From Cheilinus undulatus (Eukaryota; Chordata; Actinopteri; Labriformes; Labridae), in contig NC_054884.1 of NCBI RefSeq assembly GCF_018320785.1, positions 18,787,667 to 18,851,666 of the forward strand: DNA of 64,000 nt, given 5' to 3'. Both the position numbers and the translations under genes were made by a program. A model generated the notes under the pieces. That model did no database searches, was not told the origin of the DNA, and saw only the letters and a program-made list of their open reading frames with translations. Shown in pieces: positions 1 to 20,900 of the stretch (position 1 is its first letter; each line of letters starts with the position of its first letter).

Positions 1-7935
<7,935 letters not shown>

Positions 7936-9611
7936 GTTAGAAAGTGAGACCACACAGCAGGATGCCTGAACTACTCCCAGACTGAAGACAGTGTAACTCC
8001 ATCTTCAAGCATCCCTGCAAGCCATGAGCTACACCTTTTCTTCCTTGACTGAGTTACTGAAGATGCTTGACCATAGCAAGGATTGAGCCTTTTTCCTCTG
8101 TCATGCTTTTTTTTCCCAACTCAGCATACTTTTGATCTTTTGGATCACCCGGATTCCTACCCTTAAACGAGAAGAAGGAGTTAAGGAATCACCCTTTAAT
8201 GAAAATAATACCATTTGAATGAGCAGTTTGGTATCCTTCATAGATACAGCTTCACAGATCAAACAAACTAGGAATTTTGAAGTGCTAATGTGCATGCCAG
8301 TTAGCAAATCAGCCTGCTAAAGGATGCTGAAATGATCAGATAGGCTAGTCGATCATATCATCATAATACAGTACCTGACACCAAAAAGAGTTTCTTAAAT
8401 TAACCAGTGCGCTCATATCATTATCAAGCAACATGCAAATACCAGTCCTTACTGACAGAATTATAGATGTACCCTAAGAGTTAGCAAAAAGGTCCTGATT
8501 TTCTCAGGAGAAACGTCATCCTGGAGCTCCAGCAGTGTCTTCTCCTAAGGTAAAGAAAACCATCAAAGTAAGCTAAGTAAGTGAATGTGAAAAAGATATT
8601 TTTTTATTTACTTTTATTTATGTTTACATGTTTATTTGGGCGATGTCAGTAGCACAGACATAGCAGTAAAGTCAGACTGAAAACACTCTGCAGTGTTGAA
8701 GAGGATTGGGAAGCTGACCAGTTTTGATTCTTTTTCTATTTTCTTTTTACTCAGAGACAATACCAAACAATGCGCCTGAGATTTTGGCATTGGACCCCTG
8801 TTGCTCTGAAGAAAAGTATTTTTGATTTGAACAGAAATATGAACATTACTATATGAAAATAAAAAACACTATGCGTGAATAGTTCCATGAACCTCATCAC
8901 AGCTGTTTGTGCCCCGATTGAATGAGAAGAGCGATCAAACAAGAAGCCACCTTTCTCATCGAGCTTGTCTCCAATCGCCATAGTATTCACATACTGACTC
9001 ATACAACAAAAAAATTACTAAAAATAAAAGGATACTCATAAATGGACAACACCCAACGCCGGATTTTAAAGGCTTGCGATGTCAGTTTCCTTGTTGAACG
9101 GGACTTCAAAAGTTGGAAGCAAGCAGAAGAGTCTCCTAGTCCTAACCCCCCCACCTCATGCTCCTCACGTCAGTGTTCACCAACGAGCCAAGTAGTCCAT
9201 CGCTGCACCCTTGCTCACCCACGGAGAGTCGCCCCATGTCTGCAAGCAGACGTAGCAGCTCTGGATGGTCATGTTAGAATACTCCAGCACTCTGTCAGAC
9301 TAGTCAATGTTCATCACCAGTCTTCCATACAGCACAATATGCAACAAAAGTGCAGAATGTTTTCAGTGAGATATATGCTACTGTTGTGTTTATTTTGATC
9401 TTTTTTAAATTTATTTATTCACATATCTGTCCATTATGTTGTTAAATTATATTTATTTATACATATTTATTTATTTATTCATATTTTATTTATTTATTTA
9501 TACATATTATTTATTTGTATTTTGTCAATTCATTCATGTTATTTATTTGGTCACTTTAATGTTTCATGTACATGATTATGAATTGTGCTGCTGAAATATA
9601 CCCAGATCTAA
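7936..9611 (+). other. brsk1 3' UTR and start of intergenic DNA
   Basis: The sequence after the brsk1 stop is non-coding and contains possible poly(A) hexamers, for example AATAAA at 9023-9028. The true 3' end cannot be fixed by eye. A stretch of ATTT-rich low-complexity DNA covers about 9395-9550. Confidence 0.4.
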
Positions 9612-10000
9612 TTTAAAGCTCCTGGGGGAAACTTTTAGCTTGTGTTGATTTTAGCACTCCTTGTGGTCAAAGTGCTACATCTTACGTCTTTGCTTTTTTC
9701 CTTTACATGTGATTTTTTTTTTGTTTATTTGTTTTTACATAAATATCACATCCTTACTTTTTCAACCGTCATATGCTATGCTTGTAGAGAATTTTTCAGT
9801 TTACTAGATAAAAAGCTGTCATTTTATCACTTTTTCTGGCACCTTCCCCATGGCAAAAGTTTCATACATCAAAAGTAACTGCCTAGAAATAGTTAGTCGT
9901 CATGTTGATTACCTTTTTGCTTTTATAGGTCCTAAAAAGACATAATTATTCATTCCAGCCTGTTTCATAATCACCCTAAAAATCCTCACAGGAGCTTTAA
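9612..10000. mobile_element. Short MITE with TTAAAGCTCCTG inverted ends
   Basis: Perfect 12-bp inverted termini (TTAAAGCTCCTG at 9613-9624 and CAGGAGCTTTAA at 9989-10000) bound a 390-bp non-coding segment. The subterminal GTTGATTTTAGCACTCCTTG matches, in inverse orientation, the fragment near 36100-36160, so this is a dispersed family. Confidence 0.6.
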
Positions 10001-12530
10001 GAAGCCAGTTCTATATTATTTCACATTTACACTCCTTTCCATGCTAAACTCTAGTTGCAGTAATGACTAGTTGTACTCATCTTACTTCTCTGTTGATATT
10101 TGTTTACGTCTCATGTTTTTAATGACATTTATCTCTGCCAACAAGAGTGCGTGGGTTATGACAGCTGAGCGTGAGTGAGCTGAAAACTTTGCGGCAGCTG
10201 CATTTTGAGCTGATTACGTTCCAGAGATTTCGACTGACCCCAGGAATATCAAACTGAAATAACATATTCAAACCCTAACAGGCAAGATTTCTCTCTCACA
10301 CACACGTTGAATGCTTGCTAATTTTGCTCCATCTCTTGCTTTTTAATGCCTTGTCCCTTCTACCTGTCTGTCTGCCTCTTCACCTGTCGTGTAGCCATCA
10401 TCACAAGAGAAACTGTACAAAGTTGTTTGCCTCACAGTCCGTACACTCTTTATGATTGCTCACCATCACCACTCTCATCTCTATCACATCACTTTCACTT
10501 TCATTGACCCGAACTCTGGCTAAGATTGTAAACTATTCTCCATTCATAAGGGTCAGTAGAATAAGGTGTTTAAAAAAGAAATGTCTGTATCATAATTTAA
10601 ATATAAAAAGTGCACTATTATAACTATTGCCTGTGATAAAAAGAACAATTATGATTGAAGTGATGGTCAAAATAAAGAGAGATCCACCTTATTGTTATGG
10701 TTACAATAATAAACCCTAAATTCATGTGTCTGTCTATTTAGTTTCTGGGTTTCAAAAGTTTCTTTTCATTTAAAGGTGTTTATTTCAGTTTGAGCCTTAG
10801 CAGTTCAAGCTACAACCCAAGATTAGTAGTTTTTAAGTCCCTGTAAAGTGAAATCCAACTTTGTTCCTTAACACACTAGATATGCTGGAATAAGGTTGCT
10901 GTAAACATGTGAAAACACTGAGATCTATGTGTGACAACTTTCCTGGCTTGGTTTTTGAGCAGGGCAAAAAATTTGAGTCCATGACATCACCAGTCTTGAT
11001 GGGGAATTACTTCGCCCCCTAAAGCTACGATGATTAAGAATCACTGAGCATTTCATCTCATTAAAGTCTGTCGTTAGCTGATGTAACTGCCTTTATTGAA
11101 ATTTAACAGCCAGCTACATGCTGTGTTTTGGTTCATTGTAAGTTGAATTTCCCAAATCTATCAGCCACAGTGGACTACAGGTCATTAAAAGTAACATAAC
11201 AGAAAGATTTGTACCAGAAAACAGTACATTTAATCCCCAACTTCTCTCTCCACTCTGCACAGAGTCAGGCAGCAGTACTCTGATCAGAAGCTTTTTTTTA
11301 TTGTTTTTTGAGAGGATCGTATAGGGCTCAACAGTGTGGTTCTGGAAGCAGTAATCCCAACCTAATTTTCTCCATAGCAGATTTGATAATTAGCCATATC
11401 ATTAGATATATTTAGACTTACCACAAGCTACCTGACGGTCAAACAATGGTATATGCTCCTGTAAAACACAAATTTTCTTAGGATATCAAACTCATTTTAA
11501 GAAAAACATAGTTTATTCAATCATATTCTCAGCCAAAAAGCCTAAAATACCCACAACCCTTGAGTTTCACAGCGATGTCCCTGATTGGTGGGGTCTTTGG
11601 TTACCATGGGAATGTCTACCAAGGCTGTGAATAAAGGTTGACAATATGCTACTGTAATACTCAAGTTATAACACTACTACGTACATAATTTCAAATAATA
11701 ATCACTACAATAAAGGTAAGTGTAGAAAAAAAGGTAACATTTGGTTTGAAAGCCTGAAAAGCTATCAATAACAACAAATGAAATTAATTGCAATGGATTA
11801 TGGGATATGTAGTTCCACCCTTCTTGGAAAGAAATATGTACGCAATCTTCTACCTTTGCTTTGTTCTCTGTTTTTGAAAACCGAATCAAATGTTTGGTCA
11901 TGAGTACTCTAATGCATTTAAATTAATAAGGATTTTACAGAATGTCTGTGGGGGATTTGAGTGGCGAAATCCACTTCCGGAACAAGCGCTGCTGTTAAAA
12001 GTGGGCGGGGACTGTTAAGGTCGGTTTCTCCTGAGTGGGTGTGGCTTCTGCTTATTCAACCGACACACCTACACCATCCTTGGGCAGATTTTACTGCCAA
12101 ATTTTTCATTACTTTGAAGCTTAATTTTTATAAACTTAGAGATGTTTTTCATTACTGAAATTAGGCCTGGAGACCTGTCATACAGAAAACCTAAAATAAA
12201 GATTTATTATCACTTGTTTGTTACAATAAATAATAAAAGATTAACTAACATTGTGAATCCCAAGCAAGATAGAAGGAAAATGTTTAAAACAGGATGTAAT
12301 TAATAATTTTGTAAAAACTACATCAAATTTATAAACACTAAAATGATTGAGGATTTTTTTTATCAGTGTTCAATGTCAATAGACAATGAAATGATAAAAG
12401 AAAAAAACTCTTCGACGTCCCCTACAGAGAAAAAAGCCGACGATTTTACGTCAAACACACAACCACCACATGAGTAAACACTAAAGTTTACCGTGCATTT
12501 AAATTTTTACCAGTTTCATGTTGACATAAG
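10001..12530. other. Intergenic DNA, no gene recognised
   Basis: I found no exon-like frame here. About 10840-11040 looks like decayed dispersed repeat. A GC-richer patch at about 11970-12030 carries an ETS-like ACTTCCGG and an Sp1-like GGGCGGGG. It could be a minor promoter, but no adjoining exon is visible. Confidence 0.35.
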
Positions 12531-12830
12531 CTAACACACCTCTCCGCCCCTTGAACGTAACGGCTCAGACATCAGAGAACCATGTGTCACTGCATGATAG
12601 CGACATTTCTGACAGTATTTGAAGGCAGCATCATCTCCAGCCAGGCGAGCATCTGTAGTAACGGTACAGTTGTTCAGAGGAGGGCCGACCCTACTGTGGT
12701 AGACCAGGGGCGCACTGTCGACGATAGAAGTTAATGCTCGGTTTATGCAGTTCTCTGGAATTGGTGACCAACAACAGCAGGTATGCTTACATGATGCTGA
12801 CAGCGTTGTGGCACGTGAGTGAAACAACAC
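12531..12830 (-). other. Unassigned open frame, possible transposon-derived fragment
   Basis: A 99-residue minus-strand frame has a protein-like composition and a CxxC pair (KYCQKC). The stretch TTDARLAGDDAAFKYC has the same spacing as a DAR...KYC block that I remember from fish transposase-like proteins. No splice partners or promoter are evident. It may be a decayed transposon piece or chance, so I do not call it a gene. Confidence 0.25.
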
Positions 12831-13594
12831 TCTTTGAAAGAGCGTTCAGTCTGTCTTTGGACATCCGTTCGTGCTAACTACATAATGGGCAGGGCGCTCT
12901 GCTAGCCAGCACTAGCAGCAGCTAGCGTTTAATATTTTTATACCGGCTGGAGTTAAAAATGCCAGCTAGTTTGCTCTTACGACCATTAATTGTATTGCTG
13001 CCTTATGAGCATGATAGCTATTATCAGCTATGCACCGACAGGTGCTAAAATACGTTATATGCGTTTTTAATGTTGAATATGTTGATGTTTCTGCTGCTAA
13101 TTCAGACGTTTTCGCTCTGCTCACATCCCAACTGTCCGTTTATTTATGCTTTTATTTTTTTCCACTCAGCACGACGTGTAAGCTAGCTGTAACAACGCTT
13201 TATATTCCCCTTTGGCTCCTTGTACTGTCGGCTAACTTGCAATTCTATATTCTAATATTCAGTGTTAAGTTGCATACATTTGCTAATGCTTCCTTTGTAG
13301 AGTTTGTGTTTATATTTCTTTGTTGTGTAAGGACAAGAATGAGACAAGTAAACTGTTGTCATGGAAAGTGACTTACTACATGTTTTCAAATGACTATACT
13401 TGAGTGGCTTTTTGTCGTATATCTGCTTTTAAAGAAAATTTTATAATCTGAATTTACTTTTGCTAAAGTATATTCTGGGTAGGCATTGTACTTATTTTCA
13501 CTTTAGAAAGCATCAAGTACTAAGTAAAGAATTAAGCACTTAAAGCACAAACCAGGAGGTCTAATCCCTAACCCTAACCAGGTTGGGAAATTAG

Positions 13595-15145
13595 CAGCGG
13601 TGGAAAAAGTACACAACTATTGTACTCAAGGATAAGTACAGTTACTTTGTTTAAATTTATTTGAGTAAAATTAAAAGTACTGGTCTACAAATCTACTCCA
13701 GTAAAAGTAAAAAGTATTTAATTTAAAGGTTGCTGTATTTACTGAGTAACTAAATAGGTGTTATACAGTAAAATATGATCTTTCCTTATTGGCAACAAGA
13801 GAATAAATCTTCAACCAGGATGATCAGGTAAAGTCACACCTCTAATGTCATAAAATAAAGAAAACTAACAGTGTTAATTCAACTTGTATTTAATCGAACA
13901 CTTTCAAAGTGTCTATATTGTCCCACACTGCATAGTATAACTACACTTTTGATAGTGTTAAATATTTTACAATATGACAGAGCTGCAGTAATTCTTGATA
14001 ATTTGTGGTAAGGTGGGTCTCAAAGGCAAGAACTTAGTAGATAGTCAATGCATAGTGATGAAGAATAAACACTGAGCGTCCTTTAGGAGCACCTAATGTC
14101 AGGCGGGAACTCTAACTCAATGGATAACTTAGCTCATGGTGCAAATGTGTCTCATATCATAATACATGAGTAAAAGATCCCAGGAATCACTGTACAAACA
14201 GTGGTTAAAATATCAGTGGCTGGTAGATTTTTAAATCCAGCAGCCAAAGTGGCAGGTAGGGGAAAAAGTTCATCTTCAACCCTGGCGTCAACTAAAATCA
14301 TTACTAAAACCTTTTTTCCATGAATGAGATGAGACTAGCTAAAAATAAATATTTGTTGATAAAACTGTGATGAAAAGTAAGTTTAGTTTTTGTCACAGAG
14401 ACTAGAACTAAACTAAATTGTTAGTGCTGGACTTTTGGACATTTAAAATCCAGAATATTTTTCCATTGAGCGTACAAGTATGTCAGTATTTTTATCAGTG
14501 CATGTTAAATCAATTAAAGTATTGATAATTAATTATTATGAGTGTTTTACAGCTATACTATTTTTACAATTTGGCTGATGAGATTATGGAAAAGAAAAGA
14601 AATGCTTTCAGCCAGAATAAAGACCAAAATAAAAGACTTTAAGTTGACTAAAATTGGTCCAACATGTTTTTGAGTTTTCGTCGACTAAAACTATAGTTAA
14701 AGGTTATAAATGACTAAAATGTGGCTAAAACTTGAAAACAGTTAATCCAAAGACTAAGACTAAAATGAAATTATAAAGGCTGCCAGTAGATTGGTTCTGA
14801 TTACACAACAGTCAGTAGCACATAGAGATACTGATTTCACATTTTATCCCAAAACAGCTGTTGTATTTTACTTTAGGTTATGTCACACCTCATAATAAAC
14901 AACTAGTTTGGAGATTATTATACCCTCTTGTTGTTTTTGCACATTACAGAGTGATCATATTTTACTGTACCGGTGCCTTGGGTAGCCAAAAGGAGCTACT
15001 CAGTACTGTGAGTAAATTTTGGATGAATGACTTTTTACCTTGGGTAGATTTATAGACCAGTAGTTTTATTTCTATCAGGTAAATTTTAACCAGAGTAACT
15101 GTACTTTTACCTGAGTACAATGGTATTGTACTTTTTTCACCTCTG
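13595..15145. mobile_element. Non-autonomous hAT-like element with long inverted ends
   Basis: The left end starts CAGCGGTGGAAAAAGTAC. The right end reversed reads CAGAGGTGAAAAAAGTAC. Both are followed by matching blocks (TTGTACTCA, AAGTACAGTTACT, ACTGGTCTA) for about 150 bp. CAG...CTG termini are typical of hAT elements. The interior holds no transposase, and its GACTAAAA-rich part (about 14283-14770) may be a second, nested repeat. I could not see an intact 8-bp target duplication, so it is old. Confidence 0.65.
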
Positions 15146-15486
15146 ACCATACACTACATCATTTGTAGGACTTAGCAACAAACTTAAATATTGGGCTCTT
15201 CTAGCTGCTAGTCTTGCTTTTCACATGCATCTCCTTTTGCAATCCAACCTATTGAAACACTGAGTATGGGTAAGACAGGGGCTTAGAGGTAAGCTACTTT
15301 AATGTTATGCACACTTTAAAAGTCAGGATGTAAAGAGTTTCACTTCTGATTATAAAATCCCCTCAAATGTTTAGAGTTAAGAGACTTATTGAAGCTTTAA
15401 CATTGCAAGAACAATTTTGATTTGGAATTCAAAACTGTGTGTGACCAGGTTGAAGTCCTCCTGTTAAGTAAAAGTATTTTGAATAG

Positions 15487-15605
15487 GATTGCAGCAACAG
15501 GATGCCGGTGCTGTTATGGTGGAAGAGATTAGCGTAGATGCTGCTAAAACGCCAGTTTTATCAGAACTTGACATCTCTTTGTTAAAAGGAGAACAAAGAA
15601 CAGCA
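15487..15605 (+). other. Exon-like open segment, unassigned
   Basis: A 119-bp segment is bounded by a possible acceptor (aatag) and a donor (gtgagt). It has one fully open frame containing VEEISVDAAKTPVLSELDIS and ending LLKGEQRTA. The LLKxEQRxA ending loosely recalls the start of RecQ-like helicase domains carried by some fish transposable elements. No adjoining exon is recognised, so it could be a stray transposon exon or a 5' exon of something unknown. Confidence 0.25.
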
Positions 15606-15710
15606 GTGAGTTGTTTTCTTTTCAAAAACAACAAAAGTTGTGTACTGACATGTCTACAGATGCCATGGTTCGCGTTATGCAGTTCTGTATGGAGTTAATT
15701 CCTCGGTAGA

Positions 15711-15767
15711 TGCGCATGCGCACCTCGGTAGCTGCAATGACGTCACGTGTTTTGTTGCTCTGATTGG
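15711..15767. promoter_or_regulatory. Candidate TATA-less promoter core (NRF1, CRE, E-box, inverted CCAAT)
   Basis: Four strong motifs lie in 57 bp: palindromic NRF1-type TGCGCATGCGCA (15711-15722), full CRE TGACGTCA (15738-15745), E-box CACGTG (15744-15749) and inverted CCAAT GATTGG (15762-15767). It lies 2.2 kb upstream of the cpt1 start-codon exon, which opens with a splice acceptor and therefore needs an upstream non-coding exon. Assignment to cpt1 is inference. Confidence 0.45.
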
Positions 15768-15865
15768 CCTGTAAAGATGTGACAGACAGAATGTTCATCC
15801 AGTCACACTCCGAGTTTTTTTTCAAAGGCTCTTCCCTTTCCCAAATGCTGTATATCAGAGGTTTT

Positions 15866-15896
15866 CCAGATGGATGTGTGAAACAAATCCATCTGG
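15866..15896. repeat. Perfect 10-bp inverted repeat (hairpin)
   Basis: CCAGATGGAT and ATCCATCTGG are separated by 11 bp, giving a perfect 10-bp stem just downstream of the candidate promoter. Confidence 0.5.
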
Positions 15897-17996
15897 CGTG
15901 TCAGGTTACGAAATTATGGCAGCTGAAGTCTTTTTATTTATTTATCATCATCCCTTCACTTCATAATGTGCTTTAAGGAATGAAATTTGTTAATTTTTTC
16001 AACCTAAAACTTTAGATTGTGTGTTTTAGGGACCAAAGTTCTGGTTTAAATTTCAGTTAAATGTCTGCATCGGTATCTGCTGAAACTCTTTGTAAATAAC
16101 GGCATATAGAATATCAGCAAAACAACTGGAAACTGGAAAAAAAAGATCTCTTTCATGATATTCTAATTCACTGAGATGCACTCATTTCCTTTTTAGTTTT
16201 ATTTTAGTTAGACATTACCACATTTGATTATTTGTATTCTGAATAAAGGAGTTCATTTAAAAGTTTTCCTTTTTTGCACTGAAGGTGATGTCATCTAGTA
16301 TCCTCATTTACGCTGATGAGCTTCTGCAATATGTGTTCAAATTCTTTGACCTAATGATATTGGATTTGTTATTCTTTTGATCTTTTTCATTTCAGTCGTC
16401 ATCTACTCTTCAGATGTTAGGAGCGTTTCTGAGGAGTTAACCTTTTACCCAGTGAACACAAACTTTGTTGGTGTCGCTCTGTCCCTGCTGAATGCCCTGA
16501 ACTGAAGGAGCAGTGCTGATGTGCCTTCTGATGAGCTTTTTAACTTGTTTTAAGTCATTATGTCAAGCTTTAAAAAAACATGGTTGTGTCAGATGTGAGC
16601 AGGCTTTACAATTCGTAGCCTTTATTAATACCCTAATTAATTTATAATCTGTCCAAGCCTTATCAAAAATATCACTGCTAATCTCTCTTATTGTTTGGCA
16701 GCCTTTTCCAACACAGCTGTAACAACATGAGCTCTAAGGGAATTGGGAATCAAAGTTGCAGTCTAAGCTTTTTAATCATGCAGTTCACTCAAAGGGATAT
16801 TGGTATTAAAATTCAGGAACTAGCATTTCATAGTGGGACTTCTCTGCTGTGAGCAGGTGTGTTTGTTTGTGTTGGCTCTAAATAAAAGAAGCTTTAATGT
16901 ACCGTTAGCCGCAGACTCAACCTTTAAAGCAGAATGTCAATGGGACCTGAGGACGATGAGGGAATTGTCAGTGTGTTTGCCTATTTTAAACACACATTGC
17001 GAGCAGACGTGGCCTCAGCAGGGTTGCAGTCCAGCCGTGTCAGTGTGACTGAACCTCAGGGCATTATCCATAGCCTATTTGTGGAGGAAAATCAATTCCC
17101 TTTGTCAAGAGACGGCAGTTATTGCCTTAAACAAAAAAAATACACAATCACATTAGCATTCAGTCAGCACTTTCCCATCAAACTGTGTTGTTTTCAAGCT
17201 GACTTTGCATTTCAAAGAACTCAAAAAATAATGCTCTGTCTTTTTCAGCTCCTCTTTAAAGCACTCATGCACCACATTGATGTTTTAAAAAGACACAGAG
17301 AAAATTATGCAATTCATCATCAGTTTGATGAATCATCTGCGAGTCCCTTCACAGAGCTCACTACCACCAGGACTCGCTTTGCTGCAGAGTTTCACAGTGG
17401 TGGCAGTTTTTCACAAAGCCTAATGCATTGGCTGATTACATTATTTCTTTGTATTTCTTTATCATGTTACAGCTTGCATGCAGCTCCCAGTACCCTATGT
17501 TGAAGTGGGTCATTTGGTGGAATAATAAGCTGTTTAGAGGTTTATACAAGGACTGATCAGATGTGTTTCTTCATGCGATTATTATCTTCTAAATTTAAAG
17601 AGCATTGGTAGAAAGCTTGTGGCACATATCAGATCATTTACATTCCTGTTAATCTGAATGGCAGTTTGGCTGTAGGCTCATCCTGTTTGTTTACACTCCT
17701 GATAATGTACACCAGACATTTAAACGGGTTTGTTTGTACATGGAAACATGGTTGCTTTCAGCTGTAAGCAAATGTTAGTCTCTTAGCTCTGTCAGTATTT
17801 GTACAAGTTTATGTTTACACCTTAGGTAATTGCAGTTATATCATGTATATTGTGTAAGATGTTTGAGGTTTGACACTTGCCTGTAGGTTGTTTGCTGACT
17901 CTTTAAACTGACAGTTTACTTTTACTTTTTTCCTCTGTCACCTCATCTCTCTCTCTCTCCCCCTCTCTCTCATTCTCATCATTGTGCACAGTCATC
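15897..17996. other. Upstream DNA or first intron of cpt1
   Basis: No exon is recognised. The frames around 16833-17503 lack conserved features and splice logic. A CT-rich tract precedes the acceptor at 17990-17991 that opens the cpt1 start-codon exon. Confidence 0.4.
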
Positions 17997-20900
17997 ATGG
18001 CAGAAGCCCACCAGGCCGTGGCCTTCCAGTTCACGGTCACCCCGGAGGGCATCGACCTGCAGCTGTCCCACCAGGCCCTCACTGAGATCTACCTTTCAGG
18101 TGTGCGCTCCTGGAAGAAACGCATCATCAGACTCAAGGTAAATCCTCTCTGGCTGTCACGCCTGTTTGGATGTTTAGTTTGTTTGTGCTTAGCCTTTGTC
18201 TCTGTCCCCAAACTGTCTATAATAATCTCAGTCAAACTCACAGTGTGCCACTTTCTCTAAGTTATTACTGCTTTCTCTTCTCTTTTCTGCACGTCAGCAC
18301 TCGCATCTGAATCAGGGCTGCATGCTGAGGAATATCTCAAGTTTTTGATTTTTTTCAGTCAGCCTTTCTATGTAACAGTTTAATAATTTACTCATTCTTC
18401 TCTTTTTTTTACAGATTTATAGCATTTTTAATGAAGTATAATCTTTTCTAAAGGGCCCTCATGAAAACAAAAGCTTGTTATTATGAGTTATTCACTATTG
18501 TAGTGTGTGCGATCAATCTATAATAACTGTCACACATTACAATGAACTGTTTGTGTGTGGGTGTTACCTCTATTCAATCACTCATTCAGATTCAGAAGCA
18601 ATGTGAAGAAAAAAAGCTAACTTGTGAAGTATATGTGAGAAAAAATTAGATCAATAAAAGGTTAGAGTCTCTGGAAAGTGATAAAAAATGAATTTATCTT
18701 AGGTTTTTTGTACGACAGATTACTGTGCTATTATCCACCAGGCTAAATTTCAGTCACAAAAGGCAGCTCTTATTATGAGAAATTAAAATATTCTATAATA
18801 TAATATTCTCCTTTCATATTATTATAAGCCCACTTACATTTGTAGGAATGACTTTTTGCTTTACTTATGCAGAAACCAGCACCCCTGTTTCTGTAACAAA
18901 CCGATGAGTAAGGGTTAAAGAGCATTGTCTTAGACAGCTGCTTGAAGCCTTCATTATCAGCGACACTGTTCACCTCAGTTTAGCAGGAAGCGTTGCTCAG
19001 GATCTCCTGATCCTGTTTATAAGTTGAGGGAAATTTTGACTTAACAGCATCACTCAGTGATGCTCTGTGTCAGGACAACACAGATGAAGTAAGCCAGCTG
19101 AGCCTAGCTGTTGTTGCTAACTGCTGATTAGCCTTGTGTCGTGTTTCGATGAAGATTGTGGTTGTTGTATTTACCAGTATTTACCTTGTGTATCGCACAG
19201 CTTGCATGATTAACTGCCAACTCCTGACTTTCAGAGTTTGAAGAAACCTGAAATAATCTAGTGTGTTGCTTTTATTCTTGCTGGCAGTAGATAAAAACTA
19301 TGATCCACGTTACCTGGAGTGAGTTTCACCTCTTGCTTGTTTTGGTGTGAGAGCTGAGGCATGCGCTATATCATGCAGTTTCACGACTGCTGCCATCTGC
19401 TGGCTTTTTTGTTAACTGCACCATGGGGATGTATTACATATGTTAAAACTGCTGTAAAATCTGTATCGATACACGCATTGGTAAGGTGCATGTGATGATA
19501 TATCGCCATATTGATTTTAGAGCACAGGCCTAATAGGACGTGGAAACTTTCATTTTCACAAACCTGGCAGACACAGACAGTGTCTTTTGTCAGATACTTC
19601 ACTGAACTTCAGCATTGCGCAGAGAGCAGGGAGTTAACGGCTGCTGCTTTGAGAGAGACACAGTCACAGCCTGCTTCTTCTAATTATTCAGGATTAAAGA
19701 CATGCAAGATAGTGCTTTATACAAACCTTTAGCAGGAAAAGATGTAGGTTCCTGATGCACCTGGTTCAAGTGACAAATGAGAGCGACCACCACATTTGCC
19801 CTAGATAAAATTAATCTCGTCCCAAAAGTGGTAAAAAAAAACTTCAGAGCAGTCTAAATTCAAAATTCAGTCCCACATTATTTTCTACATTTTCACATGT
19901 ATACAGAAATTTAATTTCAAAATATCTAGCATGTTTAGAGACTCACCTGATTTTGCCTTACAGGGACTTATAGAAGAAACTAATCAAAATGGGTTGTTCC
20001 TAGACAACACAGTTCAAAGCTAGTTGGCAATGTCATGTTGGTTTGCTAAGAGCTTCTAATCTTGGTGCTCCCACAGCTAGCATTGGGTCTTCCTTGCAGG
20101 TTAAGGTCTAATGCTGTTTGTTTTTAAAGCAGTGGTTTAATCAATGCCACCTTAACCTGACACAGTCTTCATAAAACTTCATCTTCATTTACAACTTATC
20201 TGACCTAGAGCTAAATGAAGTGAAAAATTATTAGTACCTTTAAGTGTTCTGATTATAATCTCTTTTCTCATCCAAACAGAACAGTGTGATAACAGGAGTG
20301 TATCCTGCCAGTCCCTCCTCCTGGCTTTTTGTGGTCATAGCAATCTTGGCGACCATGTACACTCGCTCTGATCCCTCCATGGGACTCATAGCCAAGATAC
20401 AGGAGCACCTGCCTGTCAGGTAACTCAACCTGAGGTTCTTTATTTATGTGGCTCAATAAATGTAAACCAGATTTATTTCACTTTTAATGTTTTTGGGAAA
20501 TTTTACTTTAAATTTAGAAACATAGAAGTGGGGCAAAATATTCTTGTTTCATCCATCTTACTTACTTTTTCATTTGTTATCCTTCCTTTGACTCTGACTG
20601 TTTCCAGTCAGTCCATGAGTACCCAGTGCCAGACGCTGGTTTCAGCAGTGGTGTTCAGTACCATGCTCTGGCTCCTTCTTATCTTCACTATGCGCCTGTG
20701 CCTCAAGCAGCTCCTCTCCTACCACGGCTGGTTGTTTGAGCAGCATGGAAGGATGTCCAACACCACCAAAGTCTGGGTGGTCAGTGTCATATTTTCCTCT
20801 CCGAACAAACTTTTTCTCCCTAGTTCTGTGATTTTAACTTGTAAATTTCTTATTAAAATATCCATCCCTTACAAAAGATTTATATTAATATTTTTTGGGG

